Below are positions 15,791 to 18,826 of a stretch of 18,826 nt of DNA, one piece after another. The notes below the pieces were generated by a model. The model was not told the DNA's origin. It saw only the letters and a program-made list of their open reading frames with translations, and did no database searches. This stretch comes from a bacterium UBA2214 (GTDB lineage: Bacteria; Zhuqueibacterota; Zhuqueibacteria; Residuimicrobiales; Residuimicrobiaceae), in assembly GCA_002327255.1 (NCBI GenBank), contig DCUM01000210.1, positions 1-18,826 of the forward strand, given 5' to 3'. The translations under genes were made by a program, and so were the position numbers. The stretch's first letter is position 1. Each line of letters starts with the position of its first letter.

Positions 15791-16414
15791 ATGAAGAAAC
15801 TGATTCGGGTCGATCATCCCCTCTTACACCATTCCCTCTCCTTCCTGCGCGATGCCAATACGGCAACGGAGGTTTTTCAACATCATGCCGCCATCGTCAG
15901 CCAGATTCTCATACTCGAGGCCACCCGGGATCTGGCCGTCAGAGAAAGAGACGTCATCACTCCGCTGGCGCAGACGAAAGGGCAGTCCGTTCAGGAGAAT
16001 GTCGTCCTGGTGCCGGTTCTGCGCGCCGGCATTTCCATGCTCTTGTCGGCGCGCGCCTTCCTGCCCTGGGCGCCGGTCGGATTCATCGGCCTCGAGCGCG
16101 ATGAACACACCGCCATCGCACGCGCCTATTATCAAAAGTTCCCCACCCGACTGGAAAACAAGCGCCTCATCGTGCTGGATCCCATGCTGGCTACCGGAGG
16201 TTCTCTCATCGACACCATCGTAAAACTCGAAGCGCAGGGCGTTCATGATACCCGCGCGGTCTGTATCGTGGCCGCCCCGGAAGGCATCGCCGCGGTTCAG
16301 GAGCGCTTTCCCCACGTCTCCATCTATACCGCCGCCATCGACTCACATTTGAACGAAATGAAGTACATCGTTCCCGGTCTGGGCGACTTTGGCGACCGCT
16401 ATTTTGGCACTTGA
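15791..16414 (+). CDS. upp: Uracil phosphoribosyltransferase
   Basis: This pyrimidine salvage enzyme converts uracil and PRPP to UMP and pyrophosphate in the cytoplasm. At 207 residues it matches the family length (about 208). The PRPP-binding motif LDPMLATGGS is intact and is preceded by the VLVPVLRAGISM segment. The C-terminal PGLGDFGDRYFGT carries the uracil-binding GDxGDRxFGT signature. The ATG at 15791 follows AAAAGG with about 8 bases of spacing; the open frame extends further upstream but overlaps the phosphatase gene. The gap to the phosphatase stop is 13 bases. No attenuator or PyrR-type leader was recognised between them. Confidence 0.97.
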   Translation: MKKLIRVDHPLLHHSLSFLRDANTATEVFQHHAAIVSQILILEATRDLAVRERDVITPLAQTKGQSVQENVVLVPVLRAGISMLLSARAFLPWAPVGFIGLERDEHTAIARAYYQKFPTRLENKRLIVLDPMLATGGSLIDTIVKLEAQGVHDTRAVCIVAAPEGIAAVQERFPHVSIYTAAIDSHLNEMKYIVPGLGDFGDRYFGT

Positions 16415-16549
16415 GCGTACGTTTTATGCTGCCCGAGTCCCACCGCCTTCCGGAGGCTGCTCCATTTCAATCGGAACGGTCTGACAAACAGACAGGATTT
16501 TATCCGCCGTCCAATCTTCACATTGCGCTGCACCAACCGCTGTCCCGGC

Positions 16550-16579
16550 CAGACAATGGTACGTTTATTGCGATATAAT
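16550..16579 (+). promoter_or_regulatory. Candidate promoter of the dockerin-like gene
   Basis: TATAAT (16574-16579) is a perfect -10 hexamer. CAGACA (16550-16555) lies 18 bases upstream and matches 4 of 6 positions of the -35 box. It would give a leader of about 85 bases before the ATG at 16671. The rest of the 16415-16670 gap shows only a short 5-bp hairpin near 16451-16463 that could weakly terminate upp. Confidence 0.45.
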
Positions 16580-16670
16580 CAATGCTATAGTTGTGAACAG
16601 ACGAGTATATGCAAATACTGTAAAAACAATAATAATTTGTCACGGCTAACATTCTGAAAGCGGAGAAATC

Positions 16671-18053
16671 ATGATGTCTGCAAGGATTGGCCGGGAATCG
16701 GCCATTGGGGGCGTTCTATCTCTGACCGTATTGTTGCTGGGCATGGCAAGCTGCTTGCAATCACAGCCGGCCCATACACGTTTGATCTATTCCCACAGCT
16801 TGCTCAATACCACGCCAACCGCGGGAGAGACCATCGTCAATGGCGGCGGGACCTTCATCGCCAGCCGTGGCTGGCAATCGCAGGCCGAAAGCAGCCAGTT
16901 GACCATCACCCTGGCGGCGCCCTTGCCGTTTGAGGGGACGGCCATAATTAACGTCACCAATTTTGATCCCGTGAGTCAAAATACTTATGAATACAAGCAG
17001 CATATCTTTAACCTCTATTCGCGCGTTTACCCGAACAACAAGGATGTATTCTATACGGATGCTGCCTGGTGCAATATCCGCACGGGATCAGCCTATTCGA
17101 CGGGTCCGGGCGTGGCCGGGTTCAAGTTTCTCGCCGCGGCGCGCGGCCTTGGCACCCGCGATGAGGAGCGCTGCGTCGAATCCAATACCTGGAATTTGAA
17201 TCGCACCTATGAATTCAAGATTATCTGGACGCGTACCTACACCTGGTGCTATCTGGACGGGGTGCTGATGTCACGGCTGCCGTTCAGTGGGCAGGTTGAA
17301 CCCTTCAAATACATCCTCATCGGCCGCGACAACCTGATCTGGGGCTATTCGGCGCAGCCGGGCGTCATCTTTGCCAACCTCAGAATCTACGGCCGCGAGA
17401 ATCCGCTCATTCATTTGAGCGGCAAGGCCCACCTGCAAGGCCCTTATCAAACCACCACCCATACCATGCGCACGCCGGGCGCGGCGGGATATGCCCTGCC
17501 GCTGCAGTCGCCCTATGCCCAGGCGCCCTACACCGCGACCAGCATTCCCGCCACCATCGTCGATTGGGTGCTGCTGAGCCTCCGCCCCTCCGCGACCGCT
17601 TCTCCGCTGATCTGGAAAAGTTTCTGGTTGCGCCAGGATGGCAGACTCATCGATCCACAGTCCGGCAGCACCACCTGTACCTGGCCCATCGATTCAGGCC
17701 GTTTCTTTGTCGCCCTGCATCACCGCAACCACCTCTCCGCCTTGACTGCCGATACCCTGCTGTTCGATGGCATCAACGCCTCTTCCTGGGATTTTTCCAC
17801 CGCTCTGGATCAGTACTATAACAGCCGCGGCGCCGCTGAGGTGGAGCCCGGCATCTGGGCCCTGCAAAGCGGCGATCTCAATGCCGATGGCCTGGTGAAT
17901 AACGGCGATTACAGCCTGTGGCTCAGCGCAAGCCGCAATGGGGCATACGGTTATGCCGATGGCGATTTCAACCTGGATGGCGTCTCTACGACGCGGGATT
18001 ATGTGATCTGGTACAACAACGCCTTTCTCGCCGCACGGAGCGGCATGCCGTGA
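16671..18053 (+). CDS. Exported LamG-like protein with C-terminal dockerin-like calcium loops
   Basis: A 460-residue secreted protein of unknown role. A signal peptide runs to about 28 with LLLGMASC; MASC is a weak lipobox (Met at -3), so it may be a lipoprotein or be cut by signal peptidase I. Residues about 40-245 look like a concanavalin A/LamG-type beta sandwich (aromatic-rich strands, YEFKIIWTRTYTWCYLDG, then YILIGRD and ANLRIYGRE), often carbohydrate binding. A middle region has Ig-like strands. The C-terminus carries two EF-hand-like loops, GDLNADGLV (401-409) and GDFNLDGVS (431-439), each followed by an acidic/aromatic helix (DYSLW, RDYVIWYNN). The protein ends soon after, in ARSGMP. 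The loops match the dockerin type I pattern. No cohesin partner is visible. GGAG precedes the ATG; a second ATG follows at 16674. Confidence 0.8.
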   Translation: MMSARIGRESAIGGVLSLTVLLLGMASCLQSQPAHTRLIYSHSLLNTTPTAGETIVNGGGTFIASRGWQSQAESSQLTITLAAPLPFEGTAIINVTNFDPVSQNTYEYKQHIFNLYSRVYPNNKDVFYTDAAWCNIRTGSAYSTGPGVAGFKFLAAARGLGTRDEERCVESNTWNLNRTYEFKIIWTRTYTWCYLDGVLMSRLPFSGQVEPFKYILIGRDNLIWGYSAQPGVIFANLRIYGRENPLIHLSGKAHLQGPYQTTTHTMRTPGAAGYALPLQSPYAQAPYTATSIPATIVDWVLLSLRPSATASPLIWKSFWLRQDGRLIDPQSGSTTCTWPIDSGRFFVALHHRNHLSALTADTLLFDGINASSWDFSTALDQYYNSRGAAEVEPGIWALQSGDLNADGLVNNGDYSLWLSASRNGAYGYADGDFNLDGVSTTRDYVIWYNNAFLAARSGMP

Positions 18054-18117
18054 TAGAAGCAGCAAGCGCTGCGGTATCGCATATTATCTCCTTGTGTCGT
18101 ATAAACGAAATAAAAAA
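18054..18117 (+). other. Short leader with a weak hairpin
   Basis: GCAGC (18059-18063) pairs with GCTGC (18068-18072) around an AAGC loop, just after the stop of the upstream gene; there is no T-run. TATAAA at 18100-18105 could be a -10 box but no good -35 is seen. Confidence 0.3.
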
Positions 18118-18222
18118 ATGAAAACGCGGGTTCTATGTGACGATAATGGAAAATGGACTGCGATCAAAAAGCAGGTCGCAGGCGAACAGATCGGTCAAAT
18201 AGAAAATGGAGTGATACCATGA
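18118..18222 (+). CDS. Possible 34-residue leader peptide overlapping the YceI gene by ATGA
   Basis: An ATG at 18118 opens a 34-codon frame that ends in TGA at 18220-18222. That stop overlaps the YceI start codon (18219-18221) in an ATGA junction, the usual arrangement for translational coupling. The product starts MKTRVLCDDNGKWTAIKK and is hydrophilic with mixed charge. No Shine-Dalgarno sequence precedes it (an A-run does), which argues against it. A 34-codon frame can occur by chance. No family is recognised. Confidence 0.3.
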   Translation: MKTRVLCDDNGKWTAIKKQVAGEQIGQIENGVIP

Positions 18223-18800
18223 AAAAAGTTTTCCTGCTGTTTTTCGCCATGGCATGGGTGATCCAGGCCGGTGCTGCCCAGGAATACAGTGTCGATAATT
18301 CCCACACCGAAATCGGTTTTTCCGTGAAGCACATGGTGGTGGCCACGGTGCGCGGGCAGTTCACCGATTTTAGCGGCAAGGTCTTTTACGATGAAGAGGA
18401 CGTGACCCGGTCGACGGTCGTAGGCGTCGTCAAGACGGCGAGCATCACCACCACCAACGAGAAACGGGATGAGCATCTCCGCAGTGCGGATTTTTTTGAT
18501 GCGGCACAATATCCCGAGATTCTGTTCAAGAGCTCAAGAATCGAGAAAAAAGGTGACGGGCATGTGGTCTATGGTGATTTGACCATACGCGGTGTCACCC
18601 GGGAGATCGCCCTCGATTTCGTCATCACCGGCACGGTCATTGATCCCTGGGGCAATCAGCGCATCGGCCTGGAAGCCTCCGGCAAAATCAACCGTCAGGA
18701 TTTCGGCGTCTCCTGGAGCAAGGCCCTGGATGCCGGCGGCCTGGTGGTCAGTGATGAGGTCCGTATCAATATCCTCGCCGAGTTCATCAAGAACAACTAA
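18219..18800 (+). CDS. YceI-family periplasmic lipocalin-like protein
   Basis: A 193-residue protein whose family forms an extended lipocalin-like beta barrel that binds polyisoprenoid or other amphiphilic ligands. A signal peptide (MKKVFLLFFAMAWVIQAGAA, cut before QEY) is followed by the family opening YSVDNSHTEIGFSVKHM. Further family motifs are RGQFTDFSGKV, NEKRDEHLRSADFFDAAQYP, GDLTIRGVTREIALDF and the end pattern RQDFGVSW. Length matches the family (about 190). The start at 18219 has GGAG (18208-18211) 7 bases upstream; an in-frame ATG at 18153 would add 22 charged residues before the signal peptide. The exact ligand is unknown. Only 26 bases follow the stop, with no feature visible. Confidence 0.93.
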   Translation: MKKVFLLFFAMAWVIQAGAAQEYSVDNSHTEIGFSVKHMVVATVRGQFTDFSGKVFYDEEDVTRSTVVGVVKTASITTTNEKRDEHLRSADFFDAAQYPEILFKSSRIEKKGDGHVVYGDLTIRGVTREIALDFVITGTVIDPWGNQRIGLEASGKINRQDFGVSWSKALDAGGLVVSDEVRINILAEFIKNN

Positions 18801-18826
18801 TCTGCCATCTATTTTTGATGCCCCGG

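Overview
The window is 18,826 bases of a bacterial chromosome with fairly GC-rich genes and AT-rich intergenic stretches. The organism looks Gram-negative: it encodes a periplasmic alpha-2-macroglobulin (A2M) type protease trap, several proteins with Sec signal peptides, and a YceI-family periplasmic protein. The C-terminal paired calcium-loop (dockerin-like) tail and the leaderless pilin-like protein remind me of genomes in the FCB superphylum (Calditrichota, KSB1 and similar lineages). That placement is recalled from protein style, not shown by any marker here. I see no tRNA, rRNA, CRISPR array, transposase or phage gene.

Layout. At 1-49 is the first 16 codons of a minus-strand gene for an exported protein, divergent from uvrA (245-3064). 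A 331-base, hairpin-rich gap leads to a very large A2M family gene (3396-8981) with an intact CLEQ thioester motif. A 319-base gap holds an element of about 145 bases bounded by perfect 15-base inverted repeats. Next comes an exported two-domain protein (9301-11028) that joins a class A beta-lactamase-like domain to an alpha/beta-hydrolase-like domain. An unrecognised exported coiled-coil protein (11284-12177) follows, convergent with a secreted endonuclease/exonuclease/phosphatase (EEP) enzyme on the minus strand (12187-13056).

An 843-base gap (13057-13899) is the largest non-coding stretch. It contains a 5' UTR hairpin, a possible 36-codon Cys-containing ORF, an 11-base direct repeat, and an AT-rich block flanked by a perfect 10-base inverted repeat. 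It ends at a small pilin-like membrane protein gene (13900-14298) with its own likely terminator. Then come a GAF + SpoIIE-type (PP2C) phosphatase (14461-15777) and upp, uracil phosphoribosyltransferase (15791-16414), only 13 bases apart. The right end holds an exported LamG-like/dockerin-like protein (16671-18053), a possible 34-codon ORF overlapping the next start by ATGA, and a YceI-family gene (18219-18800).

How they work together. Most products act in the envelope or outside the cell: protease trap, serine hydrolase fusion, EEP enzyme, dockerin-like protein, YceI. The SpoIIE-type phosphatase implies partner-switching control of a target elsewhere in the genome. uvrA (DNA repair) and upp (pyrimidine salvage) are housekeeping genes. 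No single pathway ties the window together. The most unusual items are the beta-lactamase-like/hydrolase fusion, the unrecognised coiled-coil protein, and the structured intergenic elements.
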